NCBI GenBank assembly: GCA_040384265.1
Contig: JAZKJM010000005.1
Coordinates: 363,166-427,165 of the forward strand
Source of the DNA: Pseudomonadota bacterium
Lineage (GTDB): Bacteria > Pseudomonadota > Alphaproteobacteria > Rickettsiales > UBA3002
Direction of reading: 5' to 3'
DNA length: 64,000 bases
Shown piece after piece: positions 36,963-44,551 of this stretch. Numbering within the stretch: position 1 is the stretch's first letter; the number at the start of each line of letters is the position of its first letter. The notes under the pieces are model-generated. The model did not search any database and had not been told where the DNA came from. It saw only the letters and a program-made list of their open reading frames with translations. The translations under genes were made by a program, and so were the position numbers.

Positions 36963-37828
36963 TGCGGGGCCGTGAAGCTGATGGGGATGAGGAATTCAAC
37001 CAGGTTGCCTTCCGGGTAGGTGGGCGGCACGGCGGGCACCGGGTTGGCGCGGCGGATCATGTCAAGCGCGGCGGCATCGAGCGCGGCGGTGCCGGTGGAG
37101 ACTTCGATGGCATAATAGCGGACATTGCCTGCACGATCGATGCGCACACGCACCACGGCGCGGCCTTCGCGGCCACTGGCAGCAGCAGGATAATATTTAT
37201 GCCGGAGGATCCAGCTCGAAATTTCCTGCTCGTAGCGCGCGCGGACAGCCTGGGTGGTGGCCTCGCTGCCGGGGACGCCATCCGGCACGCCTGCCAGTGC
37301 GGCGACCATTTGTGGCGATGGCGCGCCGACTTCACGCACATATTGCTGCGGCGATGGGGCGACGGCGGGGGCAACCGGGTGCGGCACCGGATCGGTCACG
37401 GTGTAGACTTTGGCCTGCTTGGCGGGCCGTGGCGCGGGGGCGACCATGGGCTTGAGCGGCGCAGGAATCACCGGCGCAATCTCACGGCTGGGCTGCCACA
37501 TATCGGCGTTGGTAGCGGTCATCACCGGCGCGGCGATAACGCGCTCGGGCGCATTGCCATAGGCGGGCGGGCGATCCTGATCGCCAAGTTTGAAGGATAG
37601 CGCCCGCACGGGGATGTTGGTGACTTTTTCATCCGGGAATAATCCGGCAATGACAAAAATCACCAGATGCACCGCGAGGGCCGCGCCGAGCATTTTGAGG
37701 AAATCCTGCTCGCTGAGATAGACATTGGGGCCAAGCGCGCTGGCAGAAGGGGTGAGCGCTGCGCGCTTGCGGCCAAGCAACCCTTGCGTGAGGCCGGAAA
37801 CGCTTTGCCTGTTCAGCAGCCATTTCAT
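36959..37828 (-). CDS. tonB: TonB-family energy transducer
   Basis: 289 residues. One membrane helix near 48-65 (LGAALAVHLVIFVIAGL), a Pro/Ala/Val-rich periplasmic spacer (about 95-175), and a C-terminal TonB domain (ISSWILRHKYYPAAASGREGRAVVR, VSTGTAALDAAALDMIRRA). It transmits the ExbB/ExbD proton-motive energy to outer-membrane receptors. No TonB-dependent receptor is in the window. The unusually long cytoplasmic N-terminus, about 45 residues, is notable. It overlaps exbD and rfbB by four bases or so. Confidence 0.9.
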   Translation of the reverse strand: MKWLLNRQSVSGLTQGLLGRKRAALTPSASALGPNVYLSEQDFLKMLGAALAVHLVIFVIAGLFPDEKVTNIPVRALSFKLGDQDRPPAYGNAPERVIAAPVMTATNADMWQPSREIAPVIPAPLKPMVAPAPRPAKQAKVYTVTDPVPHPVAPAVAPSPQQYVREVGAPSPQMVAALAGVPDGVPGSEATTQAVRARYEQEISSWILRHKYYPAAASGREGRAVVRVRIDRAGNVRYYAIEVSTGTAALDAAALDMIRRANPVPAVPPTYPEGNLVEFLIPISFTAPQ

Positions 37829-38241
37829 TGGAGAATCGCCCCGGTGGTGGATTGGGTGACGAGCGAGAGATTTTTGCCGCCCGCAGCGCGAATCAGCTCC
37901 ATGAAATCCACCAGCTTGTTAGCCTCCAGCATCGCATCCGCTTTGATGGTGATGACGCGGGCGGAGTTGACTGCCAGCTGGCGCTTTAGCTCGGAAGCAG
38001 CTTGCTCGGGGTCGAACAGCTCGTCGTTGATGAGCATTTCACCGTATTTGCCGAGCATGACCACGATGGGCCCCTCATCCAGCCGCTGGCCGGAATCGGC
38101 GCTGGGCAGATCGACCGGAATGATGCTGAATTTCTCCATATGCCCGGCGACGATGAAAAACAGGATGATAGTGAACACAATATCGATCAGCGAAACCATG
38201 CTGATGGCGCGAAGCTTGCGGGTGGTGCGGGCAAATTCCAT
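37825..38241 (-). CDS. exbD: ExbD/TolR family protein (second copy)
   Basis: 138 residues with an N-terminal anchor (ISMVSLIDIVFTIILFFIVAG, with the conserved Asp in SLID) and a periplasmic domain. Part of the TonB-ExbB-ExbD proton channel. The start is ATG at 38241; GTG at 38244 is an alternative. Two ExbD-like genes in a row are usual in some TonB loci and Tol-like systems. The tight overlap implies coupled translation. Confidence 0.9.
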   Translation of the reverse strand: MEFARTTRKLRAISMVSLIDIVFTIILFFIVAGHMEKFSIIPVDLPSADSGQRLDEGPIVVMLGKYGEMLINDELFDPEQAASELKRQLAVNSARVITIKADAMLEANKLVDFMELIRAAGGKNLSLVTQSTTGAILQ

Positions 38242-38636
38242 CACATCACCTTATCGACCTGAACGTTGCGGCCGCCGGTGAGATAGACCGCGTCCATCAC
38301 ATTCACCAGCTGCTGGACGCTGACCCCGGCGGTGGTCAGCACGGCGATACGGGTTTCGGGATTGTTGCCAAGGCGTTGCGCTAAGGCGGCACTGAGCCCA
38401 TCCATCGAGGTGGCGGCATCATCCACCTGCAGGCTGCCATCCGGCGCGATCTGAATGCGCATGGCACGGCTGGGGGCAGAGGCTTTGGCATGGCCGGAGG
38501 GCAGCGACAGCTCCATCGATTCCGAGACGACGAAGGTGGTCGTCAGCATCACGAACACCATCAAGTGGAACACGATGTCGATGAGCGCCGTCAGGTTGAT
38601 TTCCTGCACCGCGCGGCGTCTGCGTTCAAAATCCAT
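38241..38636 (-). CDS. exbD: ExbD/TolR family protein (first copy)
   Basis: 131 residues. The N-terminus is RRRRAVQEINLTALIDIVFH with the conserved Asp of the membrane helix, followed by a periplasmic domain (MRIQIAPDGSLQVDD, NVMDAVYLTGGRNVQVDKV). Only modestly similar to the next gene. Nine bases separate it from exbB. Each ExbD probably plays a different part in the complex; which one binds TonB cannot be told. Confidence 0.9.
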   Translation of the reverse strand: MDFERRRRAVQEINLTALIDIVFHLMVFVMLTTTFVVSESMELSLPSGHAKASAPSRAMRIQIAPDGSLQVDDAATSMDGLSAALAQRLGNNPETRIAVLTTAGVSVQQLVNVMDAVYLTGGRNVQVDKVM

Positions 38637-38645
38637 GAGCGCGCC

Positions 38646-39422
38646 CTAAAATTTCGTATAGCTCGGGTTCAGCAAATGCAGCGTGCCGGAACTTTGCGGT
38701 GCACCGCGCGGGTTGTTGAGCATGGTGTTTTGCTCCTCGACCATTTTGCGCACGCGCTCTTCGCGCTCGATTGCTTCGCGTTTTTCCTGCTCTTTTTCGT
38801 TGCGAATGAACACATCCTCCAGCGCCAGCGTCTGGATGGTCACGTCGCGCATGGTGGCGCGGATGCGCTCGATCAGGCTGTCGATGAGGTAATAGGCCGC
38901 CATGGCGGGCACGGCGACGCACAGGCCACCCACCGTGGTGATGAGCGCTTGCCAGATGCCGCCTGCGAGCTGCGACGGATCGACCCGCGCGCCGGATTCG
39001 GAGAGTTTGGCGAAGGCTACCACCATCCCGATCACGGTGCCAAGCAGGCCAAGCAACGGGCCAATGGACGATGCCATTTCCAGCCCGCGCATGTGCGATT
39101 CGAGATAGCGCAATTCCGAGGAGCCGACGCGGGCGATTTCCGACTCGCGGCTTTTCATGCTGATCTCGCGGTTCATCACCCCCTCGACGCAGACGCGCAT
39201 GATGCGGGCCAGCGGGCCCTTCTCGCGGGCGAGTTGGTTGGATGCCTCGGTCAGCTCGCCGCGCTTGATGTGCAGCATGACGCGATCAACAAACTGGGTG
39301 TTGAAAACGCCGCCGCTGGCGAACTGGTAGGCTTTGAAAAAGATGATGCCAAGCACATAGATCGACAGCGAGACGATCACATACATGACCCAGCCGCCCT
39401 TGACGAAAATGATATCTAGCAT
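38646..39422 (-). CDS. exbB: MotA/TolQ/ExbB proton channel family protein
   Basis: 258 residues with three membrane helices: near 12-30, and a pair in LEMASSIGPLLGLLGTVIGM and LITTVGGLCVAVPAMAAYY. The central cytoplasmic part is helical, and the C-terminus is a Glu/Arg-rich coiled coil. Proton-conducting partner of the two ExbD proteins. It is the first gene of an eight-gene chain running down to the HAD gene at 33892. Its ATG overlaps a small opposite-strand frame. Confidence 0.92.
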   Translation of the reverse strand: MLDIIFVKGGWVMYVIVSLSIYVLGIIFFKAYQFASGGVFNTQFVDRVMLHIKRGELTEASNQLAREKGPLARIMRVCVEGVMNREISMKSRESEIARVGSSELRYLESHMRGLEMASSIGPLLGLLGTVIGMVVAFAKLSESGARVDPSQLAGGIWQALITTVGGLCVAVPAMAAYYLIDSLIERIRATMRDVTIQTLALEDVFIRNEKEQEKREAIEREERVRKMVEEQNTMLNNPRGAPQSSGTLHLLNPSYTKF

Positions 39423-39534
39423 GGTCGCATCCGCAGGTGGGGTGTTGCCGGAAAAGGGTGAGCCGGAAAGCTATTACGAACTTCGCGTCGAGTCGAGCGG
39501 CGAGTGGAAAAAATTCGGCATCAAAATAGGCTAA
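39421..39534 (+). other. Short open frame of 37 codons, status doubtful
   Basis: Frame MVASAGGVLPEKG...[20 protein letters not shown], starting on the exbB start codon of the other strand and ending inside the Trm112 gene. The C-terminal half looks protein-like (charged, with aromatic residues), unlike random GC-rich frames, so it could be a small gene or the end of a lost gene. It has no ribosome site outside exbB. Confidence 0.2.
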
Positions 39535-39707
39535 AGCGTGCGCGCTTCTTCCGGCAGCATGATGGGGATGCCGTCGCGGATGGGATAGGCGAGGCCAGCG
39601 GCGGGTGAGATCAGCTCCTGCGCCGCTTCGTCATAGGTCAGGCGCGCTTTGGTGACGGGGCAGACGAGGATTTCGAGGAGCGCAGGATCGAGGGTGCCAG
39701 TGTGCAT
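39531..39707 (-). CDS. Trm112/UPF0434 family protein
   Basis: 58 residues: [22 protein letters not shown] and [19 protein letters not shown]. This is the small bacterial Trm112-like family, which in other organisms partners methyltransferases; the bacterial role is not settled. AAGGAC precedes the ATG at 39707. Only one Cys of the usual zinc ligands is present, which is normal for this short bacterial form. Confidence 0.9.
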   Translation of the reverse strand: MHTGTLDPALLEILVCPVTKARLTYDEAAQELISPAAGLAYPIRDGIPIMLPEEARTL

Positions 39708-39830
39708 GGGATGTCCTTCTGGTGGTTGGAGCAGCTTTAGCAAACTTGGCGTGGGGGTGCTAGCGTTTTGCGGGTTGTCGCGGCGCTTAACCTTGTCGAA
39801 CTAGAAACCGAGTGGGGGATTTTCGACCAT

Positions 39831-39869
39831 CCATTTCCTACCGGCCATTTTATGGCCGGTAGGAAATGG
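39831..39869. repeat. Perfect 18-bp inverted repeat next to tRNA-Gly
   Basis: Arms CCATTTCCTACCGGCCAT and ATGGCCGGTAGGAAATGG around TTT. The right arm includes the CCA end of the tRNA-Gly gene. On the leftward transcript it would form a very stable hairpin directly behind the tRNA. There is no T-run after it, so it is not a classic terminator; it may help 3' processing. Confidence 0.8.
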
Positions 39870-39941
39870 AGCGGGCGAAGAGATTCGAACTCTCGACATT
39901 CACCTTGGCAAGGTGACACTCTACCACTGAGCTACGCCCGC
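39867..39941 (-). tRNA. tRNA-Gly(GCC)
   Basis: 75 bases with encoded CCA. The acceptor stem GCGGGCG pairs with CGCCCGC, the anticodon loop TTGCCAA has anticodon GCC, and the T arm is GAGAG-TTCGAAT-CTCTT. D arm AGCTC.AGTGGT.AGAG is normal. Isolated between the Trm112 gene and a small lipoprotein gene. Confidence 0.97.
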
Positions 39942-40012
39942 TCATTTCGTGGTCAGGGCCGATGACGTAGCCCAAGCGAATTGAAATTGCAAGCGGTCAA
40001 TCGCAAGTTTTT

Positions 40013-40207
40013 TTAGCGCATCGCAATCAGGCCGTTATTATTCACGCGGGCCATGGTTTGTTGCGCCGTCGCCTGATCCCACTGCAGGGCAGTCAGTTGC
40101 GGCGTAGCATGCGGATTCAGAAAAGCAGTGGTGGTTTGGTTGGCACAGGCACTGCAGGCAAGCAATGCAGCAAGAGCAAGAAGCCCACGTAGCGATCGCG
40201 TTGTCAT
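40013..40207 (-). CDS. Small lipoprotein
   Basis: 64 residues: a signal with lipobox (SLRGLLALAALLACSAC) and a short Gln/Thr/Asn-rich mature part (ANQTTTAFLNPHATPQL). GGGGTG lies before the ATG. Family unknown. The length and the lack of domains recall tiny outer-membrane lipoproteins. Confidence 0.7.
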   Translation of the reverse strand: MTTRSLRGLLALAALLACSACANQTTTAFLNPHATPQLTALQWDQATAQQTMARVNNNGLIAMR

Positions 40208-40373
40208 GATTTCACCCCATCCAGTTTTTTCAGCCGCTTGATGCTGCTGTTGAACGGGGTTATGCCGCGCGCCCGGCCCAATGAGGAGCGCTCATTTCGC
40301 AGATGCGATATGCGCTGGACGCATGGCTTGGTGAATCATCAAATACAATGGGTTGGGGCAATAAACTGCCGAA

Positions 40374-40784
40374 TTAGTCGAAGTTCATCCCGCCGCCGCC
40401 GCCATCCCCACGGCTGAGGTTGGCAGCGAATCCGCCACCGCCGGGCAGCCCGGGACTTAAATTGCCAATATTATCCATCGACGATTGGGTGAATGCGATG
40501 GGCGTCACCGGGTTTTCACGATTAATTTTTGCAAATGATTCAGCGACATCTTTTAGGCAAAACGCCTTAGCTATTTTATCGACAAGCGTTGGGCGTACTT
40601 GAGCCCTCGCCTGGAATTTATTATCGAATTTGATTAGGGCAGCCGGCTGCATGCTTGTGCCACCACACACGGTGATGGTCTCGCTGAACATGCCGAACAT
40701 ACGCCCAGGCCCCTCCTTCTGCGGCGTTGCCGCGCGAACGAGTGCTTGTATATCGGCTGGTGATGGGCCTTCAGCGACTGCCAT
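40374..40784 (-). CDS. Hypothetical protein with Gly-rich C-terminus
   Basis: 136 residues, no signal peptide. The N-terminus is PSPADIQALVRAATP, the middle has two Cys (VCGG and FCLKD), and the C-terminal third is Gly-rich (PGLPGGGGFAANLSRGDGGGGG). GAGGAG is well placed before the ATG, which supports a real gene. Not recognised. Confidence 0.65.
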   Translation of the reverse strand: MAVAEGPSPADIQALVRAATPQKEGPGRMFGMFSETITVCGGTSMQPAALIKFDNKFQARAQVRPTLVDKIAKAFCLKDVAESFAKINRENPVTPIAFTQSSMDNIGNLSPGLPGGGGFAANLSRGDGGGGGMNFD

Positions 40785-40910
40785 AAAATCTCCTCACCCT
40801 GACTATACCACCGGGAATGTTACAATTGTGTGACATTTGAACTAATTTTGAGGAAATTTGCTGGCACGCGCTGGGGCTTGCTTTGCCTAGTTTGGGCGGC
40901 CCATCTTTGC

Positions 40911-41303
40911 CTAGTTCGGGCGGCCCATCTGGTAGGGGCTGTCGAGCGAGAATGGGGGCACTTCGACCTCGAAATGCTCGCCGTCGCCGGTTACCATTTC
41001 ATACTCGCCGAGCATGAGGCCGGATGCGGTGGCAAGCGCGGTGCCGGAGGTGTAGCGGTAGGCCTCGCCGGGCTTGAGCACGGGCTGCTCGCCAATGACG
41101 CCCGGGCCGCGCACCTCCTGCGTGGTGCCGCGCGCATCGGTAATTTTCCAATGGCGATTGAGCAGCTGCACCGGCTCGCTGCCGTAATTTTCAAGCTGGA
41201 TGGTGTATGCCCACACATAATGGCTGTCGCCAGGCTCCGACTGCTCCGCAAGGAAATGCGGGCTGGCGGTGATTTTTATCGAGCGTGTGGTTTTGGTGAA
41301 CAT
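40911..41303 (-). CDS. apaG: ApaG family protein
   Basis: 130 residues of fibronectin-like beta fold, full-length ApaG: ITASPHFLAEQSEPGDSHYVW, YTIQLENYG, LLNRHWKITDARG, GPGVIGEQPVLKPGEAY. Its role (associated with diadenosine polyphosphate and cobalt/magnesium phenotypes in enterics) is not settled. Single gene here. Confidence 0.95.
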   Translation of the reverse strand: MFTKTTRSIKITASPHFLAEQSEPGDSHYVWAYTIQLENYGSEPVQLLNRHWKITDARGTTQEVRGPGVIGEQPVLKPGEAYRYTSGTALATASGLMLGEYEMVTGDGEHFEVEVPPFSLDSPYQMGRPN

Positions 41304-41603
41304 GCCGGGAATATAGGACGGTCGCGGGGCGGATGCAAGAGGCAGATACCAGTCCCCTCTCCCGTTTACGGGAGAGGGTTAGGGTGAGGGGCGCGCAAAG
41401 CGCAGGCAAAAACCCGGTGAGGGAACGCGAGCGGTAGCGAGTGCATACTACCATACGAAACAGACCGCTAACGCGCGTCGCCTAGCGGCGACACCCCCTC
41501 ACCCAGCTACGGCTAAGCGGCTCACGCCGCCAAGCCTGCGCAACCCTCTCCCGCAAGCGGGAGAGGGAAAGATGGAAGCGCAGATTCTTGACTGAACTCT
41601 AAC
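41304..41603. other. Intergenic region filled by a palindromic repeat
   Basis: The 300 bases between apaG and argE hold the family D repeat and nothing else I can see. Confidence 0.8.
41354..41567. repeat. Dispersed palindromic repeat, family D
   Basis: About 210 bases. The left end is CCCTCTCCCGTTTACGGGAG with GGTTAGGGTGAGGGG, and the right end is CCCCCTCACCC...CAACCCTCTCCCGCAAGCGGG. The two ends are inverted copies, each with its own hairpin. Elements with these ends are common in proteobacterial intergenic DNA. Confidence 0.85.
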
Positions 41604-42743
41604 CTACTCCCCCACCCGCACCATAAACTCGGCGCCGCGCTCCAGTTGTTCGCGGGTGATGAATTCGTTGGGCTGGTGCGCCTGGTCGATGGAGCCGGGG
41701 CCGCAGACGATGGTGGGCAGGCCGTAGCCCTGAAAGATGCCGCCTTCGGTGCCGAAGGCCACCGCATCGGCGCGATTGGCGCTGGCAAGGCGGCAGGCAT
41801 GGGCGAGATGGGGCGCATCGTCGCCGGATTTTTGTAAGCCCCGCACGTTGGTGAGCTGGTTGGTGACGATGGAGCATTGCGGATCGACCGCCTGCATCGC
41901 CGCTCGCAGGGTTTCCACCTGCGCGTGGAAGGGCGCGAGCAGCGCCGCCACATCTGTCCCCGGCAGCGGCCGCACTTCCCACGCGATGCGGCAATGGCGC
42001 GGGATGATGTTGCGCGCCGTGCCGCCCTCGATGACGCCGACATGCACACTGGCATAGGGCGTGACGGCGGCGAAATCCACATCCGTCGTCGCCCGCGCGC
42101 TGGTGGCGATGCGGTTGAGGGTGACAAGCAGCTCGCCCATCAGCATCACCGCGTTGACGCCTTGCTGCGGCATGCTGGAATGAGCCTCGCGGCCGGTGAT
42201 AATCGTTTCGAACGAAAGGATGCCTTTATGGGCGCCGATCAGCTGCATCATCGTCGGTTCGCCAATCACCACGAGGCTGGGATCGGCGCCGCGCTGCACC
42301 AGCGCTTCCGCCATGGGTGCGGCGCCGAGGCAGCCGATTTCTTCGTCATGCGAAAAGGCCAGCCAGACGGTTTTCCCGCTCGCCTGAAAGAGCGGTACAT
42401 GGGCAAGCGCGAGGGCGAGGAACGATTTCATATCCGACGTGCCGCGGCCATAGAAATGGCCGTCGCGCTCGGTGAGGGTGAAGGGGTCGGTCAGCCAGGG
42501 CTGGTCTTTCACCGGCACCACATCCGTATGGCCGGAAAGCACGATGCCGCCCCCCATATCCGGCCCGATACGGGCGAGCACGGAGGATTTGCTGGCGCTT
42601 TCGTTCACGCGCCAGTGCGGCACCTGATGGGCATCCAGATATTCCTCCACCCAGGCGATCAGCGCGAGGTTGGAGTCGCTGCTCACCGTTGGAAAAGCAA
42701 CGAGCGTGCGCAGGATGTCGAGCGTGTGGGACAGGTCGGCCAT
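41604..42743 (-). CDS. argE: Acetylornithine deacetylase
   Basis: M20-family zinc amidase, removing the acetyl group in arginine synthesis. 379 residues. Metal and catalytic motifs: LSGHTDVVPV (His and Asp), GRGTSDMKSFLA, FSHDEEIGCLGA (Glu-Glu pair), GEPT, and HQPNEFI near the end. The presence of argE indicates the linear acetyl-ornithine route. Related M20 enzymes such as DapE are the alternative, but length and motifs fit ArgE better. Confidence 0.9.
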   Translation of the reverse strand: MADLSHTLDILRTLVAFPTVSSDSNLALIAWVEEYLDAHQVPHWRVNESASKSSVLARIGPDMGGGIVLSGHTDVVPVKDQPWLTDPFTLTERDGHFYGRGTSDMKSFLALALAHVPLFQASGKTVWLAFSHDEEIGCLGAAPMAEALVQRGADPSLVVIGEPTMMQLIGAHKGILSFETIITGREAHSSMPQQGVNAVMLMGELLVTLNRIATSARATTDVDFAAVTPYASVHVGVIEGGTARNIIPRHCRIAWEVRPLPGTDVAALLAPFHAQVETLRAAMQAVDPQCSIVTNQLTNVRGLQKSGDDAPHLAHACRLASANRADAVAFGTEGGIFQGYGLPTIVCGPGSIDQAHQPNEFITREQLERGAEFMVRVGE

Positions 42744-42823
42744 GGAGAGAGCTTAATCCATTCAGCGCACCAACGAAAGCTGGAATAAGAAGGGCACATC
42801 TTTATGTGTGAACCTACCACTGT

Positions 42824-42910
42824 GTCATCCCGGGTTTATCCCGGGATCCGGCCTTACCGCAGTTACCGAGTATGCGAGAAGGCCGGATCCCGGCACAAGG
42901 CCGGGATGAC
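42824..42910. repeat. Dispersed palindromic repeat, family A, copy 3
   Basis: Opposite orientation to copies 1 and 2: it begins GTCATCCCGGGTTTATCCCG and ends GGCACAAGGCCGGGATGAC. It lies between argE and the ubiquinone hydroxylase gene, within 206 bases of non-coding DNA. Confidence 0.85.
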
Positions 42911-42949
42911 AATCGGGGGGATTCTGGTGCCATGGATAGGCCGTGAACC

Positions 42950-44179
42950 CTACGCCGCTTTGTCGTCGCGCATCATTTTTGGAAGATCGCCGATGAGGCC
43001 CATGGCGTGGCGCATGAAGTAATGTTTGAGCGGCGGCATGCGGTTGACAGCGACCATGCCTGCGCGGCGGATCAGCGACATGCCCGGCAGGTTGTTGCTG
43101 AACAGGCGGTTGAGCAGATCGGTGCTGGCGGTCATCGTCACCGAATCGAATTTGCGCCAGCGCTGGTAGCGCGCGAGCACACTGGGCGAACCCAGATCGA
43201 GCCCCAGCCGGTGCTGGGCGATGAGCAGCTCCGACAGCGCCGCCACGTCGCGGTAGCCAAGGTTGACACCCTGCCCGGCGATAGGGTGGATGCCGTGCGC
43301 CGCGTCACCCACAAGGGCGAAACGCTCGGCGATGAAGGAGTCGGCATGCATGAGCTTCAGCGGGTAGGAGAAACGCTTGCCGATGGCGCGGGCCTCGCCC
43401 CAATAGCCGCTCGCCGCATCGCCCAGGCGGCGTTGAATTTCAGCGTTGAACTCGTTGTCGCTGAGGGCGACATACTGCGCGGCGTCGGCTTCGGATTCCG
43501 TCCAGACGATGCCGGAGCGGTTGACGCCATCCGCCGTGGGCTTGAGCGGCAGCGCGGCGAAGGGGCCGGCGGGATAGAATTTTTCAAGCGCCAGCCCATG
43601 ATGCGGCTCATCGTGCTCGATGACGCAGACAATCGCTGTCTGGTCATAGGAAATCACTCGGTGGGCGAGGCCTGCCTGCGCGCGCAGTTTCGAGAAGCGG
43701 CCATCCGCCGCGATGAGCAGCGGCGCGGTGAGCAGGTCGCCGGATTCGAGCTGGGCGGTGATGCTGCTGGCAGCACGCGTGAAGCCAGTCACCTTGCCGT
43801 GGATGACGCGCACATGCGGTGCCGCTTCCAGCGCCATATAGAGCCCGCGGCGCAGGAGATTGTTCTCGACGATATAGCCGAACGGCTCGCCGACATCCTT
43901 ATCGGAATAATGCACGAAGCCGGGTTTATCCTGATCGCAGACGCGGATGTCGTGGATGGGTTGCGCATGCGGCGCGATGTGCTGCCACGCCCCCAGATGG
44001 GTGAGGATGCGCACCGAGCCCGACGAAATCGCCGAGGTGCGCCCATCGAACGCCGCATCGATCTGCGCGGCACGCGGCAACGGGTCGATGACGGTGCTGC
44101 GGATGCCGCCATGGCTGAGCGCAATCGCCAACGCATTGCCGACCAGCCCGCCCCCGGCGATGATGATTTCTGTGTCCAT
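42950..44179 (-). CDS. UbiH/UbiF-family FAD-dependent ring hydroxylase
   Basis: 409 residues. FAD-binding N-terminus (IIIAGGGLVGNALAIALS), the DG motif in IAADGRFSKLRA, and the GD motif GDAAHGIHPIAGQGVNLG are intact. The family hydroxylates the ubiquinone ring; alphaproteobacteria use various members (UbiH, UbiL, UbiM), so the carbon attacked is not certain. The 3' end lies after a family A repeat. No ubi gene is adjacent. Confidence 0.92.
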   Translation of the reverse strand: MDTEIIIAGGGLVGNALAIALSHGGIRSTVIDPLPRAAQIDAAFDGRTSAISSGSVRILTHLGAWQHIAPHAQPIHDIRVCDQDKPGFVHYSDKDVGEPFGYIVENNLLRRGLYMALEAAPHVRVIHGKVTGFTRAASSITAQLESGDLLTAPLLIAADGRFSKLRAQAGLAHRVISYDQTAIVCVIEHDEPHHGLALEKFYPAGPFAALPLKPTADGVNRSGIVWTESEADAAQYVALSDNEFNAEIQRRLGDAASGYWGEARAIGKRFSYPLKLMHADSFIAERFALVGDAAHGIHPIAGQGVNLGYRDVAALSELLIAQHRLGLDLGSPSVLARYQRWRKFDSVTMTASTDLLNRLFSNNLPGMSLIRRAGMVAVNRMPPLKHYFMRHAMGLIGDLPKMMRDDKAA

Positions 44180-44549
44180 GGTCTCCTCCAGCGGTGTTAT
44201 CCCCTCTTTAACTCCCCCCTTGAGGGGGAGTCAAATCCGCATCGCGGATTTGGTGGGGGGGGATTGTCCGCGTTGAGAGCCCCCCACGGCATTGCAAGGG
44301 CAATGCCCGCTCCCCCTCAAGGGGGGAGCTAAGGAAAGCCACCCTGCACCATCTTTAGGCGATGCGCTTAAAAAATGGGCAGGGTTTGGAGGCAGATGGT
44401 TATCTCTCGGCCGCTAAGCCACTGAATCATCGTGGTCGCAGTGCTGGCATGAATCGTGAAGTAGTTATGGGTGAAATAACCCGCGCATCGTTGCGCTGAT
44501 CATGATTGTTCCTGCAATATGACTGGGGGAGGCTTCGGCCTCCCTTTTT
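44180..44549. other. Intergenic region with a repeat and a possible small RNA
   Basis: 370 bases between two leftward genes. 44211-44330 is the family B repeat. The remaining part to 44551 has hairpins (GGGT...ACCC, GCGC...GCGC) and ends in a rightward terminator, although no rightward protein gene precedes it. It contains one 15-codon frame without a ribosome site. Confidence 0.6.
44211..44330. repeat. Dispersed palindromic repeat, family B, copy 2
   Basis: Inverted copy of the element at 3916-4036. It begins ACTCCCCCCTTGAGGGGGAG and ends CTCCCCCTCAAGGGGGGAG, with the CAAATCCGC...GCGGATTTG hairpin inside. Confidence 0.85.
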
Positions 44550-44551
44550 TT
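44345..44551 (+). ncRNA. Candidate small RNA ending at an orphan terminator
   Basis: A strong intrinsic terminator at 44527-44551 points rightward, but both neighbouring genes run leftward, so it must end some rightward RNA or be left over. The preceding 150 bases have short hairpins. No clear promoter was found, so the 5' end is arbitrary. Confidence 0.3.
44527..44551 (+). terminator. Orphan intrinsic terminator
   Basis: Stem GGGAGGC-TTCG-GCCTCCC followed by seven T on the plus strand. Its T-run touches the stop codon of the leftward glycosyltransferase gene. The minus-strand reading has no T-run after the stem. Confidence 0.8.

Noticed and set aside
44457-44504. 15-codon peptide (MNREVVMGEITRASLR) before the orphan terminator
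   Set aside because: No ribosome site and no downstream gene for a leader peptide to control.
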